Shown: piece by piece, positions 16,924-25,807 of the stretch
Layout: every line of letters starts with the position of its first letter
Position numbering within the stretch: the first letter of the stretch is position 1
From: Rikenellaceae bacterium
Lineage (GTDB): Bacteria; Bacteroidota; Bacteroidia; Bacteroidales; Rikenellaceae
Assembly (NCBI GenBank): GCA_029068395.1
Contig: JAIECQ010000192.1
Location: forward strand, 1-35,896
Length of the DNA: 35,896 bases
Direction: 5' to 3'
Made by a program: the position numbers and the translations under genes
Notes under the pieces: model-generated
Seen by the model: the letters and a program-made list of their open reading frames with translations, nothing else
Databases searched by the model: none
Told to the model about the DNA's origin: nothing

Positions 16924-18021
16924 TCAGTCATGTGCGGTCACCTCGTTGTAAAAGGTGTCGCGTTCTACGGGCACGAAACCCGCCTCGGCAGCCATGTCGC
17001 GTAATCTGTCGAGCGTAAGTCCCGGCGACCTTACCCCGGCCATGGAGTATATCCTGGTGGTGTCGGCCACTGTTCCGTCTATGTCGTCGGCGCCGTAAGA
17101 GAGGGCCGAGCGCGTGGCCTCCGCACCATACATGGGCCAATAGGCCTTTATGTGGGGTATGTTGTCTAAAAACAGTCGGCTGACGGCCAGTGTGCGCAAA
17201 TCCTCTTCAAGCGAACATTCGCCAAGGTGCGACATGCTGTTGCCGGCATGGCGATATTTGAGCGGTATAAAGGCGTTGAATCCGCCGGTGATATCTTGCA
17301 GACGACGTAGCAGCTCCATGTGCGATATGCGGTCGGCATGCGACTCTATGTGTCCGTAAAGCATGGTGGCGTTGGTGGCTATGCCCAGCTTGTGGGCCGC
17401 CTTGTGAAGCTCAAGCCAGCGTTCGCCCGACGGCTTGTCGGGGCAGATGCGTTCTCGTACCGACGGCTCGAATATCTCGGCGCCACCGCCTGTGAGGGTG
17501 TCCATGCCGGCATCTGAAAAGCGTTTGAGTCCCTCTTCAAACGATATGCCCGCCTTGTCGAAGACGTATATGTGTTCTATAGCCGAAAAGGCCTTTATGG
17601 ATGCCTGGGGCATCATGCGGCGCACCAGACGCACAATGTCGAGATAGCCCTCCAAGGTGGCCTGGGGGTGGACGCCGCCCACCAGATGCACCTCGGTTAT
17701 GCCGCTTTGGGCATGACTGGCCACCTGACGGGCAATCTCGTCCAGCGACATGTTCCAGCCGTCGGGGTCTGATATCGAACGCCGGTAAGAACAAAAACGG
17801 CAGTTGTATCGGCATATATTGGTAGGCTCTATGTGGAAATTGTTGTTGTAATAGACCCTGTCTTTCGATATGCGGCGCTTTACCTCCACGGCGGCAGAGG
17901 CAAGAGCCTCAAGAGGGGCATGGTCAATAAGCACCAGAGCATCGCTGCAACTGAGCCTCTCGCCCGATATGACTGAAGATAGAATAGATTCCGCAGAGCG
18001 GCCTGATATGTTTGCTGACAT
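16924..18021 (-). CDS. mqnE: Aminofutalosine synthase MqnE (radical SAM)
   Basis: 365 residues. The radical SAM cluster motif is CRYNCRFCSYRR (CxxxCxxC) near residue 70, preceded by HIEPTNI. Other family landmarks are EVHLVGGVHP, GGGAEIF, NATMLYGHIES and GGFNAFIPLKYRH. The GGGAEIF and LYGHIE motifs fit MqnE better than the related MqnC. The enzyme joins SAM to 3-[(1-carboxyvinyl)oxy]benzoate to make aminofutalosine, an early step of the futalosine route to menaquinone. No other mqn gene is here. The ATG follows a TACCTTTG box. Confidence 0.88.
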   Translation of the reverse strand: MSANISGRSAESILSSVISGERLSCSDALVLIDHAPLEALASAAVEVKRRISKDRVYYNNNFHIEPTNICRYNCRFCSYRRSISDPDGWNMSLDEIARQVASHAQSGITEVHLVGGVHPQATLEGYLDIVRLVRRMMPQASIKAFSAIEHIYVFDKAGISFEEGLKRFSDAGMDTLTGGGAEIFEPSVRERICPDKPSGERWLELHKAAHKLGIATNATMLYGHIESHADRISHMELLRRLQDITGGFNAFIPLKYRHAGNSMSHLGECSLEEDLRTLAVSRLFLDNIPHIKAYWPMYGAEATRSALSYGADDIDGTVADTTRIYSMAGVRSPGLTLDRLRDMAAEAGFVPVERDTFYNEVTAHD

Positions 18022-18044
18022 GGTGTGATTGAAAAAATATGTAA

Positions 18045-18052
18045 CAAAGGTA
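18045..18052 (-). promoter_or_regulatory. -7 box upstream of mqnE
   Basis: Minus strand TACCTTTG, 23 nt before the ATG. No clear -33 TTTG. It lies back to back with the promoter of the GT2 gene. Confidence 0.5.
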
Positions 18053-18058
18053 TCTTTT

Positions 18059-18091
18059 TTTGGTAAAATACGAATTATTTAGATATTTTTG
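18059..18091 (+). promoter_or_regulatory. Promoter of the GT2 / sigma factor / rsmG group
   Basis: TTTG 18059-18062, 21-nt spacer, TATTTTTG 18084-18091. It fits the consensus and implies a transcript start near 18097, which supports ATG 18144 rather than an upstream TTG as the start of the GT2 gene. Confidence 0.65.
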
Positions 18092-18143
18092 TGTGCACAA
18101 ATATTTTTATTTCATTGTGGATATAGTCCTTTCTAATTACAAC

Positions 18144-19280
18144 ATGGTCGAGCTGTCGCTTGCCATCGCCTCAGGGGCGTCATTCCTCGTTTTTTTGTGT
18201 TACTATCTGGTGGCGTTTCTTGGAACGGCCAATCACCGTCACTCTAAAAAAATGGGAGCTTTGAGCCAGTTAGGGCCACAACCTGTGTCGATCATAGTCG
18301 TCATCAACAACGATTACGATTACATAGAGAACCGCTTGCCCATACTGCTTTGCCAAGACTATCAGGCACCTTATCAGGTTGTTGCCGTGTGCGACACTCC
18401 CGAAAACGACCGCGGTCCCGAGATGCTCAAAGAGCTGGCCACGCATTACAAAAACCTATATGTGACGGTCATACCTGCCGACCACAAGTTCGGACACACC
18501 AACAAACTGGCTCTTACCGTGGGTATGAAGGCCGCCATGTATGACAATGTCATCATAACATCGTCACAGGCGGTGCCCGTGAGCAAAAACTGGCTCGGCA
18601 TCATGGCTTACGGTTTTACCTCAGACCATGTGCTGATAAGCGGTTACAGCAAGGTGGGGCGCGCTCCCGGATTCTTCAACAAGTTTCAGCGCGCCATCAA
18701 CATACACGAGTCTTTGATGATGCTATCACGTGCTGTTGCCGGTCATCCCTATCGCATAAGCCGTCACAACGGAGGCCAGAGCCGGGGCGTATTCTTCTCT
18801 AACAGAGGTTTCACCGAGCATCTGAGGCTCAATGTGGGCGAGTCTGACCTATACGTGCAGCAGATAGCCCGCAATGTAGAGAGCAATGTCATACTCAATC
18901 CTGAGGGCGTAACCGAGAGCATCCCTTATGACAGTCTGTCGGTGTGGTACAACAGGCGTAAGTTTTTCAGCTATCCGTTTCGTTACTTCAATCTGGGGCC
19001 GCGTCTGTTCGTCTCGGCAAGCTATATATTCACCGCCATATTCTGGGTGGCGTCAGTGTGGCTGCTGGTGCTATTCCCTGAGGTGTTAGGCATTGCCGCC
19101 GCCGCCATGATAGCTCTGCGATGGATTGTGATAGCGGCCGTGAATCACCGTTTCGCTCGCCGCACAGGAGACAAGCCTCCGTATGGCGCCATATTGTTGT
19201 ATGACCTGATATCGCCGGCAGAGATAATGATTCTCAGCATAAGCCGCAACGTAGTGTCGTTGAAAAACCTGTGGATATAG
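18144..19280 (+). CDS. Membrane-anchored GT2-like glycosyltransferase with altered DxD
   Basis: 378 residues from ATG 18144. One N-terminal membrane segment (LSLAIASGASFLVFLCYYLV), then a GT-A domain (SIIVVINNDYDYIENRLPIL; GHTNKLALTVGMKAA), and two or three C-terminal membrane segments near 290-345. Where relatives have TDADC..P.S..WL, this protein has TSSQAVPVSKNWL, so the metal-binding DxD is missing. A later acidic site (VGESDLYVQQ) and a NRRKFF segment are present. It may use another metal ligand set or be inactive. The donor and acceptor sugars are unknown. The sigma factor gene begins 10 nt downstream. Confidence 0.75.
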   Translation: MVELSLAIASGASFLVFLCYYLVAFLGTANHRHSKKMGALSQLGPQPVSIIVVINNDYDYIENRLPILLCQDYQAPYQVVAVCDTPENDRGPEMLKELATHYKNLYVTVIPADHKFGHTNKLALTVGMKAAMYDNVIITSSQAVPVSKNWLGIMAYGFTSDHVLISGYSKVGRAPGFFNKFQRAINIHESLMMLSRAVAGHPYRISRHNGGQSRGVFFSNRGFTEHLRLNVGESDLYVQQIARNVESNVILNPEGVTESIPYDSLSVWYNRRKFFSYPFRYFNLGPRLFVSASYIFTAIFWVASVWLLVLFPEVLGIAAAAMIALRWIVIAAVNHRFARRTGDKPPYGAILLYDLISPAEIMILSISRNVVSLKNLWI

Positions 19281-19290
19281 CAGCATATTT

Positions 19291-19851
19291 ATGGATAACG
19301 ATGACAACACCGCACTGGAGCAATCTTTGACAGAGAGTGCCCGAGGCGGTGACAGAGAGGCTTTTGAAAGGCTGTTTGACTGTCACCGCAAGGTTGTCAT
19401 GTCTATGCTCACACGCCTTACAGGCAATAAATACGATGCCGGCGACCTTATGCAGGAGACCTTTATCAAGGCCTTTCTCAACATGTCGAAATATGACAGC
19501 CGCTACCGCTTTTCTCAGTGGATTGTGACCATAGCCCGCAACACATTCATAGACCACTGTCGCCATCGCGACACACGCGACGACACTGTTACCATAGACC
19601 CCGCTCGCACAGGCGACCTGGCCGTTGACAATCCTGAAGAGAAGATAATAATAGACGAACAACGACGCGAGATAGAGCATAACATAGACGCCCTGAGCTG
19701 TAACTATAAGAAGATAATAGAGATGCGTTACTATCAGGGCCTCTCGTATGAGGAGATTGCCGAAGAGCTATCCATACCGGTGGGAACCGTCAAGACAAGA
19801 CTCTATCGCGCCAAAGAGCGGCTCAACGAGCTGATAGGCAAAAAGAGATGA
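19291..19851 (+). CDS. ECF-type RNA polymerase sigma factor
   Basis: 186 residues. Region 2 has DLMQETFIKAFLNM and FSQWIVTIARNTFIDHCR; region 4 has GLSYEEIAEELSIPVGTVKT. Regions 1.1 and 3 are absent, as in group 4 sigma factors. It starts 10 nt after the GT2 gene and so is probably cotranscribed with it. No anti-sigma factor or partner receptor gene is adjacent, unlike the FecI/FecR-type pairs common in this phylum. Confidence 0.88.
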   Translation: MDNDDNTALEQSLTESARGGDREAFERLFDCHRKVVMSMLTRLTGNKYDAGDLMQETFIKAFLNMSKYDSRYRFSQWIVTIARNTFIDHCRHRDTRDDTVTIDPARTGDLAVDNPEEKIIIDEQRREIEHNIDALSCNYKKIIEMRYYQGLSYEEIAEELSIPVGTVKTRLYRAKERLNELIGKKR

Positions 19852-19921
19852 GCCGCACTGCTGTCGCTTTTACTCCTCTTGCGACAAAGACCAACACCTT
19901 TGTCATCAAAAATAGAACATC

Positions 19922-20551
19922 ATGGAAGAGATACTCAGATATTTCCCCGACCTGACAGATAATCAGAAAAGGCAATTCATTGAGGCGGGCGACATATACA
20001 AGCGCCTCAATGCTCAGATAAATGTCATATCGCGCAAAGACATTGACAACATATACCCCCATCACATACTGCACTCGCTGGCCATTGCCAAAATCATGCC
20101 CCTGCCCGTAGGCTCGACAGTGATGGACATAGGATGCGGCGGCGGATTCCCCGGAATACCTCTGGCCATAATGTATCCCGACATCGACTTCAAACTCGTC
20201 GACTCCGTAGGCAAAAAGATAAAGGTCGTGACAGAGGTGGCATCGGCACTGGGCCTCCACAATGTCGAGGCCATCAACAAAAGAGCCGAAGAACTTGACA
20301 TCAAGGTCGATTACGTCGTCTCTCGCGCCGTCGCCGACTTACGTTCCTTCATGGGCTGGTGCTGGAACAAAATAAAGGGCGGAGAGGGACACGGCCTGCT
20401 ATACCTTAAAGGCGGAGACCTCACAGAAGAAATATCAAACGGAATAGCCCCTTTCAACGGAATAACCCTCTGCCGACTATACAAAATAGCCAACTACTTC
20501 CAAAACCCATATTTCGATACCAAAAAAGTACTCTACATAAGAAAAGGATAA
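19922..20551 (+). CDS. rsmG: 16S rRNA (guanine527-N7)-methyltransferase RsmG
   Basis: 209 residues. N-terminal QINVISRKDIDNIYPHHILHSL, the SAM-binding VMDIGCGGGFPGIPLA, KLVDSVGKKI and DYVVSRAVADL are all family features. It methylates G527 of 16S rRNA. It follows the sigma factor gene after 70 nt and probably shares its promoter. Element E2 begins about 20 nt after its stop, and the E2 left hairpin H3 may serve as its terminator. Confidence 0.92.
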   Translation: MEEILRYFPDLTDNQKRQFIEAGDIYKRLNAQINVISRKDIDNIYPHHILHSLAIAKIMPLPVGSTVMDIGCGGGFPGIPLAIMYPDIDFKLVDSVGKKIKVVTEVASALGLHNVEAINKRAEELDIKVDYVVSRAVADLRSFMGWCWNKIKGGEGHGLLYLKGGDLTEEISNGIAPFNGITLCRLYKIANYFQNPYFDTKKVLYIRKG

Positions 20552-20703
20552 CCACCCCCCAGCCTGCCATTGCAGCCACGGTACCGAGATGACTTGCTGG
20601 CACTGCGGTTAATGATTTGCTGGCACTGCCTCCGGCGGCCCTTCCGGGGGAGGGGTCACGGACCCCGTTTTGATATTTTTGAGGAACAACTAAGCGGATA
20701 ATT

Positions 20704-20768
20704 ACGAAAGATAGGAGTAAAGGTGTTTCGACTCGAGTCTCACACCTTTACCCCTATCTTTCGTTTTT
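20704..20768 (+). terminator. Hairpin H3 with T-run (E2 left end)
   Basis: Arms 20704-20725 and 20743-20764 are the same as H1, with loop centre GACT-CG-AGTC instead of GACT-TT-AGTC, followed by TTTTT. Oriented to stop transcription arriving from rsmG. Confidence 0.7.
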
Positions 20769-20989
20769 GGCCCTTGGGCTGAGTGCCTGGAAGATATTCA
20801 ACATGGGCCATGACTCTCAACGGGAAGGGTGCGGGAGCAAAACAGAAACAATAACAGCAGAGCATAATGTCAGCACGGAAGCATAACAGCACAGCCGCAA
20901 CCACCGGCACAGCGGAGAGCGCCCCGGGGCCTGCGGAGGGCATAGCATGAAAGTGAAGAGCATCACTGCCGTCACTAATTCACCGCCAT

Positions 20990-21253
20990 ACATATTATTC
21001 ACCGATATGCGGCCCTCCGTTTGCGGAGGCTCCGGGCCGCTCGGGCTTCGTTCCTCAACCCGGTCATAAGGAATTTTTGCTTACGGCATACTTCGTTATG
21101 CCGGTGATAAGGAATAGTGTGCGGTTTCGTTTCACTCAGACCGCGGTGGGGTGCTTTAATTGATTAGTTATTTACTGCTGTTTTCATTCCTTGTGGTCTC
21201 ATTTCTTTTGCTTTCATTCCCTTGGTGGTTGTGAGCCGGCGCCAGCGCCGGCT
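20990..21253 (+). other. Conserved multi-hairpin block in E2
   Basis: Same series of hairpins as in E1. The last one is AGCCGGCGC/GCGCCGGCT at 21234-21242/21245-21253: compared with E1 the outer G-C pair has become A-T, a paired change. A T-rich insert with TTTCATTCC repeated lies inside the block at about 21155-21230; a related insert is in E4. Confidence 0.6.
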
Positions 21254-21411
21254 TCACAGGGAGAGTGCCGAGGGCATGATGAAATTGAGCCGTGAGGCAT
21301 GAAACAGGCGGGGTGGCTTTGGCTGTAGCTTTAGCTGTAGCTTTTGGCAAGGCTTTGTAGCTTACTATTTGGCTTTGGCTTGATGCCTGTGCTGGCGTGG
21401 TGGCTGCTTCG

Positions 21412-21595
21412 GTTGCTCACCTAACGCCACTTTGGCATGAAGGAGCCACGGGCCGAACCTGCGGAGGCAAGCGTGAAAGAGACGCGCATAACCGCCGTGA
21501 CTTAGTCACTGCCTATAATTACGTGACAGGATTACGGGCCTCCGCGGGGGGAGGGTCGGCCCGTTGCGGCTCGTACCTCGCCGCCCTGCCGGGCA
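21412..21595 (+). repeat. GC-rich cassette-upstream module (E2)
   Basis: Copy of the module at 14200-14385, with the same landmarks (GGAGCCACGGGCC, TTAGTCACTGCCTATAAT, GGGCCTCCGCGGGGGGAG). It lies about 195 nt upstream of C6. Confidence 0.7.
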
Positions 21596-21788
21596 CAAAA
21601 GCCATGCGGTACAAAGCCTGCCGAACTAAAAGCCATGCATAGCAAACTACTTGGTCAAATAATAGTGAGGTTTCGTTACTCTCAAGCCTCCCTACCGGGT
21701 ACAAAAGCCTGCCGGCGCGGAAACCATGCGGGCCAAAGCTTTCCGAAAAAAACTCCCTAACCCCAAAACCCTGCCGCCCAACCAATAA

Positions 21789-21998
21789 CACCCCTCTAAT
21801 TCCGTGGAGTTTCCCGCTGTCGGTTGGCGCAATAACGACTCGTCCGGTACGTTGTACTACGCGGGTGTGTACGGACTCTATTGGTCGTCAGTTGCGTATG
21901 ATTCTAACTACGCGTACAGACTGTACTTCAGTAGCAGTGATTTGGGCGTGATTGCTCCGGTTAGGCGTAACGGTTTTAGCGTGCGTTGTGTCCGCTAA
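21789..21998 (+). pseudogene. Orphan variable cassette C6 inside E2
   Basis: Open from after TAA 21786-21788 to TAA 21996-21998. It encodes SNSVEFPAVG, WRNNDSSGT, LYWSSVA, AYRLYF and GFSVRCVR. One codon longer than C3 near its start; it shares AYRL (AGA codon) and the GGACTCTATTGG stretch with C4, so it looks like a mosaic of the C4 and C7 types. No real start codon. The 3' flank is at 21999-22043. Confidence 0.8.
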
Positions 21999-22185
21999 AT
22001 ATTAATACTTTGGTTCTTTGATTTCTTTGATTCTTCCCCGAGGGGGGTCACGGACCCCTCTCGATAGCCTGCCGAGCAAAGTGAATCTGCTCCGTTATGT
22101 ATTGCCATGCTGTTCCTGCACCCTTTTCCGCGAGCGGTCATGCCCCTGTTGAATACCTTTCAGGCACAACCTCCCAGGGCCAAAA

Positions 22186-22245
22186 ACGAAAGATATGGAT
22201 AAAGGTGCGAGACGATAGTCGAACGCCTTTATCCATATCTTTCGT
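22186..22245 (-). terminator. Hairpin H4 (E2 right end)
   Basis: Arms 22186-22207 and 22224-22245, the same type as H2. Read on the minus strand it is followed by TTTTT, so it faces transcription arriving from radA. Confidence 0.7.
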
Positions 22246-22381
22246 ACTTATGTTCTTAGTTGTTCCTCAAACATATCAAAACGGGGTCCGTGACCCCTCC
22301 CCCGGAAGGGCCGCCGGAGGCAGTGCCAGCAAGCCATTATCCGCAATGAACGCAAACCGGCAGTTCCAGCTACAAGGGCAT

Positions 22382-23758
22382 TCAGTTGTTAGCGATGTGT
22401 CGGGCGAGTTCTTCTATCTTGCCTACATATATCACTTCGATGTCGAACGACAGTTTGGATAGGGCTTTGCGGGCGTATGACGACACTACTATCCTGTCGA
22501 ATCCGAGTCGTGAGGCTTCGACAATGCGGGCTTCGGTGCGTGATGCGGGTCTTATCTCGCCCGACAACCCTATCTCGCCGGCAAAGGCGGTGCTTTCGGG
22601 TATTGGTCTGTCGAGTGCCGACGACAACACCGATGCCACTACGGCGGCGTCGAGCCCGGGGTCGTTGACCTTGAAACCACCGGCGATATTGAGAAACACA
22701 TCCTTTGAGCCCATGCGGAAGTTGAGCCGCTTTTCTATCACGGCCAGCAGCATGCTCAGGCGTTTGCCGTCAAAACCTGTGGTGGTACGTTGCGGTGTGC
22801 CGTAAGCGGTTGTCGACACCAGAGCCTGTGCCTCTATCAGATAGGGGCGGGCGCCGTCGAGGGTGGCGCCTATGGCTATGCCGCTCAGGGGTTCGTCGTG
22901 GTGGGTGAGAAGTATCTCCGAGGGGTTGAGCACCTCAACGAGTCCTTCAGAGCGCATCTCGAATACGCCTATCTCTGAGGTGGCGCCAAAGCGGTTCTTT
23001 ATACTTCTCAACAGGCGGTATATGTTGTTGGGGTCGCCCTCGAACTGGAGCACCACATCGACGATGTGTTCCAGTATCTTGGGTCCGGCAATGGTGCCGT
23101 CTTTGGTTATGTGACCTATTATGAATATTGGTGTGGCGGTCTCTTTGGCGTAGCGCATCAGTATGGCGGCGCATTCGCGTATCTGGGCTATGCCGCCGGG
23201 CGACGACTCTATGGTGTCGCTGTAGAGGGTCTGAATGGAGTCTACTATAACCATGCCGGGCTTCATCTGGCGCATGCTGTTAATGATGACGTCGCATGAT
23301 GTCTCGGCCAGAAGGTAGCAGTTGTCGCTTATGTTGCCCAACCTGTCGGCACGTATCTTTATCTGCTCGGGGCTCTCCTCGCCCGACACATATAGCACGG
23401 TAAGTCCGTGAGGCTGCATGGCCAGCTGAAGACTGAGTGTCGATTTGCCTATGCCGGGCTCGCCACCCAGCAGTATAAGAGAGCCGGGCACCAGTCCGCC
23501 GCCCAGCACGCGGTTGACCTCGCCGTAACCCATGTCTATGCGTATGAGGTTTTGCTGCTGAACCTCACCGAGCAACACGGGACGTGACCGTTCGGCTACG
23601 CCCGGGGCCTGCTCGCCGTAACGTGTCCGCTTGGGATCTGATGCCACCACCTCCTCGACGAAGCTGTTCCACTCGCCGCAGGCGGGACACCGGCCCATCC
23701 ATTTGGGTGACTCGTTGCCGCAATTCTTGCAAAACCAGCATTTCTTTACTTTGGCCAT
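22382..23758 (-). CDS. radA: DNA repair protein RadA
   Basis: 458 residues, full length. N-terminal zinc finger (CKNCG...CPACG), a RecA-like ATPase with Walker A GGEPGIGKSTLSLQ, the RadA signature KNRFGATSEIGVF, and a C-terminal Lon-protease-like domain with an intact FLNIAGGFKVNDPGLD segment. It helps branch migration during recombination. This is relevant if cassettes recombine with each other, although that link is only positional. Its 3' end abuts E2. sppA lies 109 nt upstream on the same strand. Confidence 0.94.
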   Translation of the reverse strand: MAKVKKCWFCKNCGNESPKWMGRCPACGEWNSFVEEVVASDPKRTRYGEQAPGVAERSRPVLLGEVQQQNLIRIDMGYGEVNRVLGGGLVPGSLILLGGEPGIGKSTLSLQLAMQPHGLTVLYVSGEESPEQIKIRADRLGNISDNCYLLAETSCDVIINSMRQMKPGMVIVDSIQTLYSDTIESSPGGIAQIRECAAILMRYAKETATPIFIIGHITKDGTIAGPKILEHIVDVVLQFEGDPNNIYRLLRSIKNRFGATSEIGVFEMRSEGLVEVLNPSEILLTHHDEPLSGIAIGATLDGARPYLIEAQALVSTTAYGTPQRTTTGFDGKRLSMLLAVIEKRLNFRMGSKDVFLNIAGGFKVNDPGLDAAVVASVLSSALDRPIPESTAFAGEIGLSGEIRPASRTEARIVEASRLGFDRIVVSSYARKALSKLSFDIEVIYVGKIEELARHIANN

Positions 23759-23867
23759 ATATCTTAAGTTGTTTTGTCTTCGGTTGTTAAATTGTGCCTT
23801 TCGTTTTGACGGGGCGTAGATGTGCCGGGACTTGTCTTGCCCGGCATATTTGTGCCGATAGGGTCTT

Positions 23868-25634
23868 TCAAAGGGCTTTTATCTCGAATGGCATGAGCGC
23901 CATCACCTTGTTGTTGGCGCGTGCCATGCGGCGCAGGCGTTCGCCAGTGCGTTGCATGAACAATGCGATGCCGTCGTCGGCAGTCTGCGCATTGTCTGCA
24001 AACAGCCTTAGCAGCATGTTTATATGTCTCTGGCTGTTGCTGCGGGTGGTTATGGTGTATTTGTCGAGTCCGGCGGCGTCGGCTGCCAGCAATACGGCTT
24101 CAGACAGTCCGCCATAGGTGTCGACCAGGCCTATGTCGGCGGCGTCGGCACCGCTCCACACACGCCCCTGGGCAATGCTGTCGACATAATCGCGGCTGAG
24201 ATTGCGGCCCTCTGCCACCACGTCGACAAAACGGTCGTATGTGCGGTCTACTGACGATTGCAGCCTCTTTTGTTCATAACGGTCTATGGGTCTTAGCATG
24301 CTGCCCATGTCGGCGTATGCGTTGCTTTTGACGGTGGAGTGAGTCACTCCGAGATTGTCTTCAAGGGCCTGGCCTATGTCAAAGCTGACTCCGAATACCC
24401 CTATTGAGCCTGTGATGGTGGCGCGGTCGGCACATATTATGTCGGCAGGGGCGGCGATATAATAGCCTCCCGAGGCCGCATAGTCGCCCATAGACACCAC
24501 AACGGGCTTCTCTTTCTGCAACAGGCTGACCTGACGGGCTATTATATCGGCGGCCATGGCCGAGCCTCCCGGACTGTTGATGCGCAACACCACCGATTTG
24601 ACTTTGTCATCGTCGCATGCCTCTGCCAAGGCCTCACACAGAGACTGGCTGCCGACCTCGCCCCGTTGGCCTGTGCCGTCGACTATATCACCCTCGGCAT
24701 ATATCACCTCTATGCGGTTGCCTGCTGCCGACGAGCTGGCCGAGCAGAGGTCCACATAGTCGGCAAAAGGTATCAGGATGCGGTTTTCGCCCAACATAGA
24801 GGCCAGCATGTCGTTCATCTGGTCGCGGTAAAGAAGCGAGTCTATCATGCCTGTCTCGACACCTTTTTGGGGCGAGTATATGCTAAGTCTGTCGGCATAA
24901 CTCTGAAGCAATGCCGAGTCTATGTCGCGTGAGGCCGATATCTCTGAGACGATATTGCCCCATATCGAGTTTATGAGCACCTCTGACTGGTGGCGGCTCT
25001 CCTGGCTCATGTCCGTCTCGGTGAAAGGCTCTATGGCGCTTTTGTAGCGTCCGTGACGTATTATCTGGGGGTGAACATCCGTCTTGTCGAGCAGCCCTTT
25101 GTAAAATATGACCTCAGAGGCCATGCCCTGCCATTCGAGCGAGCCTATGGGGTTCAGATATATGTGGTCAGAGACCGAGCATAGGTAATAAGAGCCTTGC
25201 GAGTAACTGTCGGCATAGCTTATTACGGGCTTGCCCGAGGAGGCAAACAGGCTCAGCGCCTTGCGTATCTCTGACAAAGAGGCTATGCCTATAGATAAAG
25301 GGGTGTCTATGTTGAGGTATATGGCCTCTATGCGGTTGTCTGTGGCTGCTGTCTCTATGGCTGTCACAACATCGAGCAGGGCCATCTGTCTGTTTACCGA
25401 CACCCTGCCGGTAAAGAGCGAGGCCGACACCGGAGGCTGTGACGGATTGTCTGAGATGTTCTCGCTGAGAGTGATCTCAAGCACGCTGCCCTTTTTGATA
25501 TGCTTATGGCCGCTGTCTGAGTTATATGACGATTTGAGTATGGCAATAACCATCAGCATACAGAACGTATTGACAATGCTGCATGCGACAATGGCGACAA
25601 TACAGGCGAGAACGGTTTTTAAAAACTGCTTCAT
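23868..25634 (-). CDS. sppA: Signal peptide peptidase SppA, 67K type (S49)
   Basis: 588 residues: an N-terminal membrane segment (about 7-30) and two S49 domains. The catalytic Lys lies in the first half (HGRYKSAIEPFTE) and the catalytic Ser in the second (DYAASGGYYIAA), followed by ITGSIGVFG, as in the long E. coli-type enzyme. It cleaves remnant signal peptides in the membrane. It is on the same strand as radA and divergent from mrp, with 173 AT-rich nt between. No promoter match was found on its own side. Confidence 0.92.
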   Translation of the reverse strand: MKQFLKTVLACIVAIVACSIVNTFCMLMVIAILKSSYNSDSGHKHIKKGSVLEITLSENISDNPSQPPVSASLFTGRVSVNRQMALLDVVTAIETAATDNRIEAIYLNIDTPLSIGIASLSEIRKALSLFASSGKPVISYADSYSQGSYYLCSVSDHIYLNPIGSLEWQGMASEVIFYKGLLDKTDVHPQIIRHGRYKSAIEPFTETDMSQESRHQSEVLINSIWGNIVSEISASRDIDSALLQSYADRLSIYSPQKGVETGMIDSLLYRDQMNDMLASMLGENRILIPFADYVDLCSASSSAAGNRIEVIYAEGDIVDGTGQRGEVGSQSLCEALAEACDDDKVKSVVLRINSPGGSAMAADIIARQVSLLQKEKPVVVSMGDYAASGGYYIAAPADIICADRATITGSIGVFGVSFDIGQALEDNLGVTHSTVKSNAYADMGSMLRPIDRYEQKRLQSSVDRTYDRFVDVVAEGRNLSRDYVDSIAQGRVWSGADAADIGLVDTYGGLSEAVLLAADAAGLDKYTITTRSNSQRHINMLLRLFADNAQTADDGIALFMQRTGERLRRMARANNKVMALMPFEIKAL

Positions 25635-25679
25635 ATATTTATTTTTAGTAATAATTCAATTTTGTAAAAATAAATAAAA

Positions 25680-25687
25680 TATCTTTG
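25680..25687 (+). promoter_or_regulatory. -7 box upstream of mrp
   Basis: TATCTTTG. A TTTG at 25661-25664 is 15 nt away, shorter than the usual 19-21, so only the -7 box is supported. The leader would be about 115 nt. Confidence 0.45.
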
Positions 25688-25807
25688 TATTTGGCTATCG
25701 GGCTGCTTTTTGTTTAAAAATAGGTGTCACAGGGGGTGCGCACCCGTTTCGACAGCTTGATGTTCAGCGGGGTGGCATGGCACTATGCGACAGTAAACAC
25801 AAGATAT

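Larger units (their letters stand above)
20570..22370. mobile_element. Element E2: inverted-repeat element carrying variable cassette C6
   Basis: It has the same architecture as E1. Left outer sites at 20594 and 20617; a left arm through 20680; hairpin H3; an inner stretch with GGCCCTTGGGCTGAG; the multi-hairpin block; a T-rich insert (about 21155-21230) absent from E1; the GC-rich module; cassette C6; the 3' flank; hairpin H4; and the inverted outer arm at about 22261-22335. It fills the space between the convergent rsmG and radA genes almost exactly, ending about 10 nt from the radA stop. No gene for its own movement. Confidence 0.65.

Noticed and set aside
18060-18143. Upstream TTG start for the GT2 gene
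   Set aside because: It overlaps the promoter elements and adds residues without family resemblance; ATG 18144 directly precedes the first membrane segment.
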